Origin: Oscillospiraceae bacterium
GTDB lineage: Bacteria > Bacillota > Clostridia > Oscillospirales > Acutalibacteraceae
Reading direction: 5' to 3'
DNA: 64,000 bases
Assembly: GCA_015066565.1 (NCBI GenBank)
Contig: SVOB01000002.1
Location: 62,001 to 126,000, forward strand
The stretch's first letter is position 1. Each line of letters opens with the position of its first letter. A program made the translations under genes and the position numbers. The notes under the pieces were generated by a model. The model was not told where the DNA came from. It saw only the letters and a program-made list of their open reading frames with translations, and did not search any database. Shown here one piece after another: positions 17,243-25,185 of this stretch.

Positions 17243-17291
17243 TAATTCGGTTATATGCAAAATTATCCGTTGTGTTTAAGGAAGTGTTTAA

Positions 17292-18926
17292 ATGGACGGT
17301 TTATGTATGAATTGCATGAGCGAAATCGGCTCTGCAAAACAGTGTCCATATTGCGGCTATCATACCGATTCGCCGCAGATGGCGCCTTATCTGCCGACTA
17401 AAACGATTATCGGCACCCGCTATCTTATAGGCAAACTGCGTGATTATAACGGCGACGGCGCAACCTATATGGGCTTTGACCTTGAGAGAAAGACCCCCGT
17501 TTTAATAAGGGAGTATCTTCCCGACGCGATTTCAACAAGGCGTGTCGGCGACACCTATCTTTCGCCCCTTACGGGCTGTGATATGCTCTTCGCCCAGGCT
17601 AAAAGCGAGTTTACGGATATGTGGGCTAAAATCGCTCACCTGAGAAACGCCTCGGCGGTTTTCACCGTGCTTGATATGATTGAATTTAACAACACTGTTT
17701 ATGTTGTTACCGAATATGTTGAGAACGTCTCCTTAAGAGAATATCTTTTGAGAAGCCAGACGGGTTATATCCCCTGGGAAAAGGCGAGAGTCCTTTTTAT
17801 GCCGGTTCTTTCAACGCTTGCGGCTCTTCATTCCGCAGGGGTTGTCCACGGCGGTATTTCGCCCTCAAACCTTATTGTCTGTAAAGACGGAAAACTGAGA
17901 ATAACCGGCTTCAGTATCAGAAGGGTCAGAACCTCAAGAGGTGAAATTCCCGCCCAGCTTTTCCCGGGCTATGCCGCTATCGAGCAGTATTCCAACGGCG
18001 AAAACCAGGGACCCTGGACCGATATTTACGGCTTCGCCGCAGTTCTTTACAGAACGCTTATCGGCTCAACTCCGCTTGAAGCAACCTCAAGAGTTTCAAA
18101 TGACCGCCTTATGGTTCCCGCTAAATTCGCCGAGGAAATTCCGGCTTATGTCATTAACGCTCTTATAAATGCGCTTCAGATTTTACCCGATGACAGAACA
18201 AAGAATGTTGAACAGTTCAGGGCCGAGCTTTCGGCTTCGCCGATGGCGACTAATTCCCATCAGGCTCAGGAGCTCAGAAACAATACCCGCCAAAGACAAA
18301 ACGACGTTGCTTCGTCAACCGCTTCGACATCTTCTTCGGGCTCCGATTTCAAGAAAAATGCGATTATCGCTTTCCTTGCAGTAATTCTTGTCGGACTTAT
18401 AGCTATAGGCGGTTATTATCTCATTTCTCAGAATAAGAATAAGCCCGAGGATGACACAACGGCTTCGGTTGAAGCCGAAATGGTTGAGGTTCCCGATTTT
18501 GTCGGCAGCAGTTATCAGAGAATTAAAAACGAAACCACGTTTAACGAGCGCTTTAACATTAACTTTATTGAAGAGTTCAGCTCGGAGGTTGAAGCGGGCT
18601 ATGTTATTTCTCAGGATGTTGAGCCGAAAACCCAGGTCGCAAAGGGCTCTACAATAAACGTTAAGGTAAGTAAGGGCGTTGAATATATTGACCTTCCCGA
18701 TTTGAAGGGACTTGCTTACGACGAGGTTAAGCAAAGGCTTGAATCCATCGGCTTTGAATGCAGAAGAGTTGAAAAGAGCAACGACGGAACTCATACCGAG
18801 GGCGAGGTTGTTTCCTTTGTTCCCGAACCCGGTAAGCAGTACGCAAGAGGCGAGCTTATCTACGTTCAGGTCTGGGGCGCGCCGCCTACAACCGAAGCGC
18901 CGAGCGTGGCCGAGCCTGCAAATTAA
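17292..18926 (+). CDS. Zinc-ribbon, membrane-anchored PASTA protein with degenerate Ser/Thr kinase domain
   Basis: The 544-residue protein starts with a zinc ribbon (Cys 5, 8, 18, 21). A Hanks-type kinase fold follows (about 40-312), then a Ser/Thr-rich linker, one membrane segment (356-379) and two PASTA domains (about 398-466 and 467-535). The kinase fold keeps structural parts (LHSAGVVH, PSN at 191-193, PGYAAIEQY, GPWTDIYG) but has lost the catalytic set. The VAIK Lys is Arg 73, HRD reads HGG (186-188), and DFG reads GFS (206-208). It is therefore probably a pseudokinase that senses muropeptide or lipid II through PASTA and signals by binding. No partner phosphatase is adjacent. Confidence 0.85.
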   Translation: MDGLCMNCMSEIGSAKQCPYCGYHTDSPQMAPYLPTKTIIGTRYLIGKLRDYNGDGATYMGFDLERKTPVLIREYLPDAISTRRVGDTYLSPLTGCDMLFAQAKSEFTDMWAKIAHLRNASAVFTVLDMIEFNNTVYVVTEYVENVSLREYLLRSQTGYIPWEKARVLFMPVLSTLAALHSAGVVHGGISPSNLIVCKDGKLRITGFSIRRVRTSRGEIPAQLFPGYAAIEQYSNGENQGPWTDIYGFAAVLYRTLIGSTPLEATSRVSNDRLMVPAKFAEEIPAYVINALINALQILPDDRTKNVEQFRAELSASPMATNSHQAQELRNNTRQRQNDVASSTASTSSSGSDFKKNAIIAFLAVILVGLIAIGGYYLISQNKNKPEDDTTASVEAEMVEVPDFVGSSYQRIKNETTFNERFNINFIEEFSSEVEAGYVISQDVEPKTQVAKGSTINVKVSKGVEYIDLPDLKGLAYDEVKQRLESIGFECRRVEKSNDGTHTEGEVVSFVPEPGKQYARGELIYVQVWGAPPTTEAPSVAEPAN

Positions 18927-18940
18927 AAAAAGTAAAAAAC

Positions 18941-18971
18941 AAAAGGCAGTTCAAAAGAACTGCCTTTTTGT
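18941..18971. terminator. Rho-independent terminator
   Basis: A 12-bp stem (AAAAGGCAGTTC / GAACTGCCTTTT) with an AAAA loop and T tail lies between the pseudokinase gene and convergent gdhA. Confidence 0.85.
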
Positions 18972-18986
18972 TATGTAAGAATACTA

Positions 18987-20333
18987 TTAATAAATACCCT
19001 CAGCCATCATAGCTTCGGCAACCTTTTCGAAGCCTGCGATATTAGCGCCTGCTACAAGGTTGTAACCGAGACCGTAGCGTTCGGCTGCGGCAACGGAGTT
19101 CTTAAAGATGTTTCTCATAGCCTCGTGAAGTCTCTGGTCAACCTCTTCTGCCGTCCAGCCGAGTCTCATTGAGTTCTGGCTCATTTCAAGACCCGAGGTG
19201 CAAACGCCGCCTGCGTTAACAGCCTTTGAAGGAGCAACGGTAAGACCGTTTTCCATAAGGTAAGCGATAGCCTCGTTTGTGGTGGGCATATTAGAAACCT
19301 CAATGTAATACTTAACGCCGTTGGCAACAATCTGCTGGGCCTCTTTCATGCCGACCTCGTTCTGAGTAGCGCACGGAAGCATAACGTCAGCCTTAACGCC
19401 CCAGGGCTTCTGACCTTCAAAATACTGTACGCCGAATTTCTCGGCATAGGGCTTAACGATGTTTTTGCCCGAAGCGCGAAGCTCAAGCATATAGTTGATT
19501 TTTTCGTCCGTTGTGATTCCGTCGGGGTCATAAACGTAGCCGTCGGGACCGCTTATTGTGATAGCCTTGCCGCCAAGCTCTGCAATCTTCTTAACTGCGC
19601 CCCAGGCAACGTTGCCGAAGCCCGAAACCGCAAAGGTCTTGCCCTTGATTGTATCGCCGTCATGAGCGAATACCTCGTTAGCGTAGTAGATTGCGCCGTA
19701 GCCTGTAGCTTCGGGACGGATAAGCGAACCGCCGTAGCTTAAGCCCTTACCCGTGAGAACGCCGTTCTCATAAGCGTTGCGGATTCTCTTGTACTGGCCG
19801 AAAAGATAACCGATTTCTCTTCCGCCGACGCCCATATCGCCTGCGGGAACGTCAACGTCGGGACCGATATGACGGTAAAGCTCGGTCATAAATGCCTGAC
19901 AGAAGCGCATTATTTCAGCGTCTGATTTTCCTGCGGGGTCAAAGTCCGAGCCGCCCTTACCGCCGCCCATGGGGAGACCTGTAAGGCTGTTTTTGAATAC
20001 CTGCTCGAAGCCGAGAAACCAGATAACGCTGGGGTTAACATTAGCCTGGAAACGAAGGCCGCCCTTGTAGGGACCGATTGCGGAGTTGAACTGAACTCTG
20101 TAGCCCCTGTTGGTGCGAGTAACGCCTGCATCGTCAACCCAGGTTACCCTGAAGGAAATAAACCTGTCGGGATTTGCCATTCTTCCGAGAATGTCGTTCT
20201 TTACATACTCGGGATGTGCGTCAACGACCTTTTCAAGCGAGCCGAAAACCTCGGTAACAGTCTGTAAAAATTCGGGCTTGTCGCCGTCACGCTGCTTGAC
20301 CTGTTCGATAACGCTGTTGATGTAATCGTTCAT
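18987..20333 (-). CDS. gdhA: Glutamate dehydrogenase, probably NADP-dependent
   Basis: The 448-residue protein is the size of hexameric bacterial GDH. It has the substrate-binding segment GPYKGGLRF, the catalytic Lys motif PMGGGKGGSDFDP, the proton-relay region PAGDMGVG and a Rossmann motif FAVSGFGNVAWGA. The enzyme interconverts 2-oxoglutarate plus ammonia and glutamate, the main ammonia assimilation step in many gut Clostridia. NADP preference is inferred from length and family. The ATG at 20333 follows GGAGG. The gene is monocistronic, with its own promoter and a palindrome in the leader. Confidence 0.93.
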   Translation of the reverse strand: MNDYINSVIEQVKQRDGDKPEFLQTVTEVFGSLEKVVDAHPEYVKNDILGRMANPDRFISFRVTWVDDAGVTRTNRGYRVQFNSAIGPYKGGLRFQANVNPSVIWFLGFEQVFKNSLTGLPMGGGKGGSDFDPAGKSDAEIMRFCQAFMTELYRHIGPDVDVPAGDMGVGGREIGYLFGQYKRIRNAYENGVLTGKGLSYGGSLIRPEATGYGAIYYANEVFAHDGDTIKGKTFAVSGFGNVAWGAVKKIAELGGKAITISGPDGYVYDPDGITTDEKINYMLELRASGKNIVKPYAEKFGVQYFEGQKPWGVKADVMLPCATQNEVGMKEAQQIVANGVKYYIEVSNMPTTNEAIAYLMENGLTVAPSKAVNAGGVCTSGLEMSQNSMRLGWTAEEVDQRLHEAMRNIFKNSVAAAERYGLGYNLVAGANIAGFEKVAEAMMAEGIY

Positions 20334-20354
20334 AGTAATACAACCTCCAAAAAT

Positions 20355-20372
20355 GGTGAACTGGTATTCACC
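20355..20372. promoter_or_regulatory. Palindrome in the gdhA leader (candidate operator)
   Basis: A perfect 6+6 inverted repeat GGTGAA-N6-TTCACC lies between the gdhA -10 box and its ribosome binding site. Its position fits a repressor site or a small RNA hairpin; the binding factor is unknown. Confidence 0.4.
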
Positions 20373-20381
20373 TTTACTATT

Positions 20382-20409
20382 ATTATACTATTTTATAATA
20401 ATAAGTCAA
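20382..20409 (-). promoter_or_regulatory. Promoter for gdhA
   Basis: On the minus strand TTGACT and TATAAT are separated by 16 bases, about 50 bases before the gdhA ATG. Confidence 0.6.
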
Positions 20410-20418
20410 CATAAAAAT

Positions 20419-21006
20419 TTACATTGTAAAATCAATGAGCTTAAGGCTCTTTCTGAGATAGATTATGCCTGAAACTACCGCAAATACGGCTGTAATCCAT
20501 AAAAGAACGTTTGAAACAACGCTTAAGGGGAACTCGCCGTTCGGATATATTTTTTCAAGGATAAACGGAAATTCAGCCTTCGCTTCAATGAAAAGCATAA
20601 TTATAATGGTGAAAACCATCTGTGAAGCGGTCTTGATTTTACCGAAAATATTTGCGGGGATTACCACGCCCTGAGTTGTGGAAACAAGTCGGAGTGAAGT
20701 GATAAGAAATTCTCTTGTAAGAATTATCATAACAATCCATACCGAGCAGAGATTCATTTCAAGAAAAGCGAGAAGCGCCGCAGTTGTGAGCATTTTATCC
20801 GCAACGGGGTCTGCGAGCTTTCCGAAAACGGTTATCATCTCGTATTTTCTTGCTATATGGCCGTCAAGAAAATCGGTTAAAGAGCCGATTATAAATACAA
20901 CCGTACCCCAGAAAATATGGTGTGGGATTCCCTCAAAGAGAAAAACAAAAAGAAAAATTGGTGTAAGGACCATTCTGAAAACGGTCAGTTTATTGGGTAA
21001 ATTCAT
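20419..21006 (-). CDS. pgsA: CDP-diacylglycerol-glycerol-3-phosphate 3-phosphatidyltransferase
   Basis: The 195-residue membrane protein carries the CDP-alcohol phosphotransferase motif in full: DGHIAR, then GKLADPVAD with both metal-binding Asp residues. PgsA makes phosphatidylglycerophosphate, the first committed step to phosphatidylglycerol and cardiolipin. Several hydrophobic helices frame the motif. ATG 21006 is chosen because GAGG lies 9 bases upstream; a TTG three codons earlier has no spacing for a binding site. It is the last gene of the recA-recX-rimO-pgsA run. Confidence 0.93.
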   Translation of the reverse strand: MNLPNKLTVFRMVLTPIFLFVFLFEGIPHHIFWGTVVFIIGSLTDFLDGHIARKYEMITVFGKLADPVADKMLTTAALLAFLEMNLCSVWIVMIILTREFLITSLRLVSTTQGVVIPANIFGKIKTASQMVFTIIIMLFIEAKAEFPFILEKIYPNGEFPLSVVSNVLLWITAVFAVVSGIIYLRKSLKLIDFTM

Positions 21007-21007
21007 T

Positions 21008-22366
21008 TTAAACAACCTCGCCTATAAGTCCATATTCGTTAGAGCCGACGATTTCAACCGTGACGAATTCGCCCTCCGTCAGCTCAAACCCGCAGGTGAA
21101 GCTGACTATTCCGTCAATTTCGGGCGCGTCCATAACGCTTCTTCCGTAAAATACGTCGGCGTAATCGTCATAGCCCTCGACAACGCATTCAAACTGTTTG
21201 CCGATATGCTCTTCGTTGATTTCGTCCATAATTCTGTTCTGCTGTTCCATAATGATTTCACAACGGTCAACCTTGACCTGCTCGTCAATCTGGTCGGGGA
21301 ACGAGGCGGCGGGAGTGTCCTCCTCGGCGGAATAAGTAAAACAACCGAGCCTGTCAAAGCGGGCTTCGTTCACAAATTCCGAAAGGGTTTCAAACGCCTC
21401 TTCCGTTTCTCCAGGGAAGCCGACGATAAGCGTAGTGCGAAGAACAACGTCGGGAACAATGTCTCTTATATGCTTTATGAGTGAAATAAGCTTTTCTTTA
21501 TTGCCGAAGCGGTTCATTCTTCTTAAAACCGTTTCGTCGGCGTGCTGAAGCGGAAGGTCAATATAGCTTAAAATCTTTTCATTTTCCGCCATTGTTTCAA
21601 GCAATTCGTCCGTCAGCCTGTCGGGATAGCAGTAAAGAACCCTTATCCACCTTATTTTTTCGATTCCGGCTAATTTCTTAAGTAATTCTGGAAGCTTTCC
21701 CTCGCCGTATAAATCCTCGCCGTAGCGGGTTGTGTCCTGAGCTACAACGATTAATTCCTTAACGCCGTTTTCAGCGAGCGTTTCTGCTTCTTCAAGAATT
21801 TCCTCCATTTTTCTTGAACGGAATTCGCCGCGGATGAGAGGAATTGCGCAGTATGTACAGTGATTTGAGCAGCCCTCTGCAATTTTAAGATATGCGTAGT
21901 AAGACGGGTTGAGAAGCTCTCTTTCGCCGTTCATTGAAAGAAGCTCTTTTTCGGGGTAACATTCGTAGGTTTCACCCTCGCAGAGCCTACTGACAACCGA
22001 AACAATATCGGAATTGGCGCCGATACCGATTACGCCGTCAATTTCGGGAATTTCTTCCCTTAACTGCTCCTTATAACGCTCTGCAAGACAGCCCGTTACA
22101 AGAATTTTTTTAACGGTGCCTTCCTTTTTAAGCTCAGCCATATCGAGAATAGTGTCAATGGCTTCCTGCTTTGCGGATTCAATAAAACCGCAGGTGTTGA
22201 CTATTACAACGTCGCTGCCGTCAACATTTTCAAGTATTTCAAAGCCGTTCTTTTTAAGAGCGCCTAAAATCATTTCGCCGTCCACCTGGTTTTTGGGACA
22301 GCCGAGTGACACAAGGCTTATTTTTTTCGGCTTGGTAAATCCCCAGGGGTAAGAGTTATTATTCAT
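21008..22366 (-). CDS. rimO: Ribosomal protein S12 methylthiotransferase
   Basis: The 452-residue protein has the three-part layout of methylthiotransferases. The N-terminal UPF0004 domain binds one cluster (SLGCPKNQVDGE, VNTCGF, VTGCLAERY). The radical SAM core has GCSNHCTYCAIP. The C-terminal TRAM domain starts near residue 385. RimO adds a methylthio group to an Asp of ribosomal protein S12; the spacing and SLGCPKNxVD start favour RimO over MiaB. The start follows AGGAGG and overlaps the recX stop by four bases. Confidence 0.93.
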   Translation of the reverse strand: MNNNSYPWGFTKPKKISLVSLGCPKNQVDGEMILGALKKNGFEILENVDGSDVVIVNTCGFIESAKQEAIDTILDMAELKKEGTVKKILVTGCLAERYKEQLREEIPEIDGVIGIGANSDIVSVVSRLCEGETYECYPEKELLSMNGERELLNPSYYAYLKIAEGCSNHCTYCAIPLIRGEFRSRKMEEILEEAETLAENGVKELIVVAQDTTRYGEDLYGEGKLPELLKKLAGIEKIRWIRVLYCYPDRLTDELLETMAENEKILSYIDLPLQHADETVLRRMNRFGNKEKLISLIKHIRDIVPDVVLRTTLIVGFPGETEEAFETLSEFVNEARFDRLGCFTYSAEEDTPAASFPDQIDEQVKVDRCEIIMEQQNRIMDEINEEHIGKQFECVVEGYDDYADVFYGRSVMDAPEIDGIVSFTCGFELTEGEFVTVEIVGSNEYGLIGEVV

Positions 22367-22971
22367 AAATCCTCCTCATATTCACGAAGAGCAGAGTTGA
22401 TTTCGCTGTAGGAATAGCCTAAGCGAAGAAGTGAGTTGAATACCTTTTTTCTGCCCTTTTCGTCTGTGAGAAATTTGGAATATTTCTTTTCCAACAGTTC
22501 TATAATACGCTCTTGCTCGTTTTTGTCAAGAAGCTCTGTCGCATTTAAGGCTGTGTCACGGTCAATTCCTCGGGAGACAAGCTCCTGAATTATGCGTTTT
22601 TTTGAATATCCCTTTTTGTTGAAAAGCTCGCTTGAAAGTCTTTCGGCGAAGTCGCCGTCGTCAATGAGGTTTAACTCTTCAAGCCTTTCAACCGCTTTTT
22701 CGGCAGAAGCTCTGTCGTGCTTTTTGGAGACGAGCTTTTTAATCAGTTCGTTTTTTCCGTGCGCGCGGTATGATAAAAGATTCATCCCCGCGCTGAATGC
22801 ACGACGAAAACTGACCGCGCCCTCAAGCGCAGCCAGTTCTTCCTCATCAATTTCTTTTAAATTGTGCCATTTTTCGGAATACCAGAATTCACTGTCAACC
22901 GTCATACGGTATTCGCCGTCGACGTAAATATGAATTTTATTCTGCTTTCCGCTCTTAACACTCAGCTTCAT
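22363..22971 (-). CDS. recX: Recombination regulator RecX
   Basis: The 202-residue protein is helix-rich with the three-repeat RecX pattern: [19 protein letters not shown], then [15 protein letters not shown] and [18 protein letters not shown]. RecX binds in the groove of RecA filaments and modulates their growth. Its start overlaps the recA stop by four bases (ATGA), so expression tracks recA and the SOS response. The N-terminal 60 residues are a beta-rich extension seen in Firmicutes RecX. Confidence 0.92.
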   Translation of the reverse strand: MKLSVKSGKQNKIHIYVDGEYRMTVDSEFWYSEKWHNLKEIDEEELAALEGAVSFRRAFSAGMNLLSYRAHGKNELIKKLVSKKHDRASAEKAVERLEELNLIDDGDFAERLSSELFNKKGYSKKRIIQELVSRGIDRDTALNATELLDKNEQERIIELLEKKYSKFLTDEKGRKKVFNSLLRLGYSYSEINSALREYEEDL

Positions 22972-24080
22972 TCGTCGTCGTCAACCGCTATGTCAAGCTT
23001 TGCCTTAGCCGCAGCCTTTGTTGTAGGTTCAATCGGAATTTCAGCGGGAGCTGGAGCTGAAGCGGGAGCGTTCTTTCTTGAATGAAGCTCGGCTTCTTCC
23101 TTGATCTTTTCGCGGATTTTCGCTTCAATTTCGTCAGCGAACTCGGGGTTGTTCTTGAACATAATCTTAACGTTATCTCTGCCCTGGCCGAGTCTTTCCT
23201 CGCCGTATGAGAACCAGGCGCCGCTCTTCTGGATTATGCCGTACTTAACGCCGAGATCAACCAATTCGCCGACCTTTGAAATGCCTTCGCCGTACATAAT
23301 ATCGAATTCAGCCTCTTTGAACGGGGGAGCGACCTTGTTCTTAACAATCTTCGCCCTTGTTCTTGAGCCGATAAACTCGTTGCCGGGGGCTTTAAGCTGT
23401 TCGATTTTGCGAACGTCAATACGCATTGTCGAATAGAATTTCAAAGCGCGGCCGCCGGTTGTAACCTCGGGATTGCCGTAAATTACGCCGACCTTTTCAC
23501 GAAGCTGGTTTATAAAGATAACTATTGTATTTGACTTGGCGATAGCGCCCGTGAGCTTTCTTAAAGCCTGGGACATAAGACGTGCGTGGAGACCGACGTG
23601 GCTGTCGCCCATATCGCCCTCGATTTCAGCCTTGGGAACAAGAGCCGCAACCGAGTCAACAACGATAACGTCGATAGCGCCTGAGCGGGCGAGGGCTTCG
23701 GTTATTTCGAGCGCCTGTTCGCCGTCGTCGGGCTGGGAGACAAGAAGAGAGTCAATGTCAACGCCGAGGTTGCGCGCATAAACGGGGTCGAGAGCGTGTT
23801 CGGCGTCGATGAAAGCCGCTTCGCCGCCCTTTTTCTGAGCCTGAGCTACAACGTGGAGCGCAAGCGTTGTTTTACCCGAGCTTTCGGGACCGTATATTTC
23901 GATAATTCTTCCTCTGGGAAGACCGCCGATTCCCGTAGCGGCGTCAAGTGAAATCGAGCCTGTTGAAATAGCTTCGATATTGAGTTCGGGACTTTCGCCA
24001 AGGCGCATAACAGTACCCTTGCCGTATGCTTTTTCGAGTTGGAGTAATGCGGTTTCCAATGCTTTTTTCTTATCTGCCAT
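22968..24080 (-). CDS. recA: Recombinase RecA
   Basis: The 370-residue protein has Walker [10 protein letters not shown] (residues 64-72), the DNA-binding loop region and the segment [12 protein letters not shown]. The C-terminal tail is acidic and ends in a run of Asp and Glu. RecA forms filaments on single-stranded DNA for strand exchange and triggers LexA self-cleavage. ATG 24080 is chosen because GGAGG lies upstream; the longer frame to 24149 runs through the promoter and LexA box. It heads an operon with recX, rimO and pgsA. Confidence 0.98.
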   Translation of the reverse strand: MADKKKALETALLQLEKAYGKGTVMRLGESPELNIEAISTGSISLDAATGIGGLPRGRIIEIYGPESSGKTTLALHVVAQAQKKGGEAAFIDAEHALDPVYARNLGVDIDSLLVSQPDDGEQALEITEALARSGAIDVIVVDSVAALVPKAEIEGDMGDSHVGLHARLMSQALRKLTGAIAKSNTIVIFINQLREKVGVIYGNPEVTTGGRALKFYSTMRIDVRKIEQLKAPGNEFIGSRTRAKIVKNKVAPPFKEAEFDIMYGEGISKVGELVDLGVKYGIIQKSGAWFSYGEERLGQGRDNVKIMFKNNPEFADEIEAKIREKIKEEAELHSRKNAPASAPAPAEIPIEPTTKAAAKAKLDIAVDDDE

Positions 24081-24124
24081 TATAATAAACCTCCAGAAAG
24101 GAATTTTTAACAGTATTTGCAAAC

Positions 24125-24138
24125 CGAACTTTTGTTCG
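24125..24138. promoter_or_regulatory. LexA/DinR SOS box upstream of recA
   Basis: A perfect Gram-positive SOS palindrome, CGAAC-N4-GTTCG, lies about 10 bases downstream of the recA -10 box. LexA binding there would block transcription start and be relieved by DNA damage. Confidence 0.9.
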
Positions 24139-24147
24139 ACCAATGTC

Positions 24148-24176
24148 ATTATATATTATTGAAATAAAAAATGCAA
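24148..24176 (-). promoter_or_regulatory. recA promoter
   Basis: On the minus strand TTGCAT and TATAAT are separated by 17 bases; the LexA box follows immediately. Confidence 0.7.
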
Positions 24177-24278
24177 CAATTTTTTTAAAATAATTCAATA
24201 TTTGGTATAAAAATCGGACACAGTTTATTATATCATACAATTATATTAAAAACAAACTCAAAAATATTAAAAAAACAC

Positions 24279-24307
24279 TTGCAATTTGAAAAATAATCTG
24301 TTAGAAT
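24279..24307 (+). promoter_or_regulatory. rpmB promoter
   Basis: TTGCAA and TAGAAT are separated by 17 bases, about 40 bases before the rpmB ATG. Confidence 0.6.
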
Positions 24308-24348
24308 ATCGTCTGTTACTTTAGAAACCCTTGAAGGAGGTGCCACAA

Positions 24349-24537
24349 ATGGCAAAATGTGAGTTTTGCGGCAAGGATGTTAAATTCGGAATTAAGGTTT
24401 CTCACTCACACAGAAGGTCAAACAGAACCTGGAAGCCCAATGTTAAAAGAGTTAAGGCAATAGTTGACGGCTCTCCCAAGAGAGTTTATGCCTGCACACG
24501 TTGCCTTCGTTCAGGCAAGGTTACAAGAGCTAACTGA
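24349..24537 (+). CDS. rpmB: 50S ribosomal protein L28
   Basis: The 62-residue protein begins MAKCEFCGKDVKFG and has the conserved core SHSHRRSNRTWKPN. The CxxC pairs at residues 4-7 and near 51-54 make it the zinc-binding (C+) paralogue of L28, so it is expected to be the zinc-replete form. ATG 24349 follows AAGGAGGTG; the in-frame TTG earlier is inside the binding site. It is monocistronic with its own promoter and terminator. Confidence 0.96.
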   Translation: MAKCEFCGKDVKFGIKVSHSHRRSNRTWKPNVKRVKAIVDGSPKRVYACTRCLRSGKVTRAN

Positions 24538-24555
24538 TTAAATAATTAAACATCC

Positions 24556-24590
24556 AAAGCGGTGCTGTATTAACAGCACCGCTTTTGTCT
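24556..24590 (+). terminator. Rho-independent terminator after rpmB
   Basis: A 13-bp perfect stem (AAAGCGGTGCTGT / ACAGCACCGCTTT) with an ATTA loop and T-rich tail. Confidence 0.9.
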
Positions 24591-24616
24591 TTGTAAACCC
24601 AATTAATGAAAATGTG

Positions 24617-24645
24617 TTGACAGCAAACATACCTTGTGATACAAT
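24617..24645 (+). promoter_or_regulatory. Strong orphan promoter facing antisense into the small XRE gene
   Basis: TTGACA and TACAAT are separated by exactly 17 bases, close to consensus. No plus-strand gene follows; the transcript would start near 24652 and run antisense into the XRE gene that ends at 24697. The -10 box is itself part of an inverted repeat. Confidence 0.5.
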
Positions 24646-24677
24646 GTAAACAAAGATGCATTGTAAAGCAAGGTATG
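24628..24677. repeat. 50-bp double palindrome downstream of the small XRE gene
   Basis: The outer arms CATACCTTG (24628-24636) and CAAGGTATG (24669-24677) are perfect. The inner arms TACAATG (24640-24646) and CATTGTA (24659-24665) are also perfect. Both sides have a 3-base internal loop, and the apical loop has 12 bases. It could be a double operator over the orphan promoter, or an RNA hairpin at the 3' end of the XRE mRNA; no long T-tract follows on the minus strand. Confidence 0.6.
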
Positions 24678-24696
24678 CAATACAGTTATAATTTTT

Positions 24697-24897
24697 TTAA
24701 TCACACCTGCCGAGAAGATAATCAGTGCTAACCTTATAATAATCGGCAAGCTTTATCAGAAGATGAACGGGTATTTCTCTTTTGCCGGTCTCGTAGTTGC
24801 TGTAAACTCTCTGGTCAATTCCCAGAACGGCGGCAATTTCCTTTTGTTTTAAATCGTTATCTTCACGCAAATCCTTAATTCTTCGGTAGTAATACAT
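24697..24897 (-). CDS. Small XRE/Cro-like regulator (paralogue 1)
   Basis: The 66-residue protein is essentially one helix-turn-helix domain (KQKEIAAVLGIDQRVYSNYETG, key residues 17-39) ending in STDYLLGRCD. It is clearly paralogous to the 65-residue regulator at 32345: the N-terminus (RIKDLRED), the recognition-helix context and the TDYxLG tail all match. The ATG follows GAGGTGAT. Its promoter lies face to face with a plus-strand promoter across palindromes, the layout of an autoregulated phage-type switch. The regulated target is not obvious. Confidence 0.85.
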   Translation of the reverse strand: MYYYRRIKDLREDNDLKQKEIAAVLGIDQRVYSNYETGKREIPVHLLIKLADYYKVSTDYLLGRCD

Positions 24898-24919
24898 AAA
24901 TTATCACCTCGGAATGATT

Positions 24920-24975
24920 TTATATTACTATCGAATAATAGTATTGACAATACTACTAAATGATAGTAAAATATT
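24920..24975. promoter_or_regulatory. Face-to-face promoters with palindromic operators (small XRE locus 1)
   Basis: Plus strand: TTGACA (24944-24949), 17-base spacer, TAAAAT (24967-24972). Minus strand: TTGTCA overlaps the same -35 region and TAATAT follows after 17 bases. The palindromes TACTAT-N6-ATAGTA (24926-24943) and TACTA-N8-TAGTA (24951-24968) cover both. This is strong evidence for a dimeric repressor, probably the adjacent XRE protein. Confidence 0.7.
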
Positions 24976-25185
24976 AAGTGTAAAAGTGGATTTTCGGGGC
25001 AGGGGAGTAAAAACTTCCGTTTAAACCGGTTAAATTTACAATTTCCACTAAAAGTAGAGTGAAATCCATACTAAAACTGTTGACTTATCACCTGTTGTAA
25101 AGTATATAATTAAAATGAAGTTAAAAATAATGACACGTTTTTGACACAACGGCGTAATAAGATATGTATGCAAGGAGGCGTTTTT
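24976..25185 (+). other. Long leader without coding sequence, possibly a structured RNA
   Basis: These 210 bases lie between the XRE-linked promoter and the LRR gene. I see no small ORF with a ribosome binding site until 25186. Complementary segments occur (AGTGGA with TCCACT, GGATTT with AAATCC, GGGAG with CTTCC), so a folded 5' leader or small RNA is possible, but there is no clear terminator. A second candidate promoter (TTGACT 25080-25085 and TATAAT near 25105) sits inside it. Confidence 0.35.

Noticed and set aside
20678-21484. 268-codon open frame on the plus strand
   Set aside because: It runs opposite pgsA and rimO, both with clear family motifs, and has no recognisable domain.
24081-24149. 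N-terminal extension of recA
   Set aside because: The frame runs through the LexA box and leader; ATG 24080 with GGAGG gives the standard RecA N-terminus.
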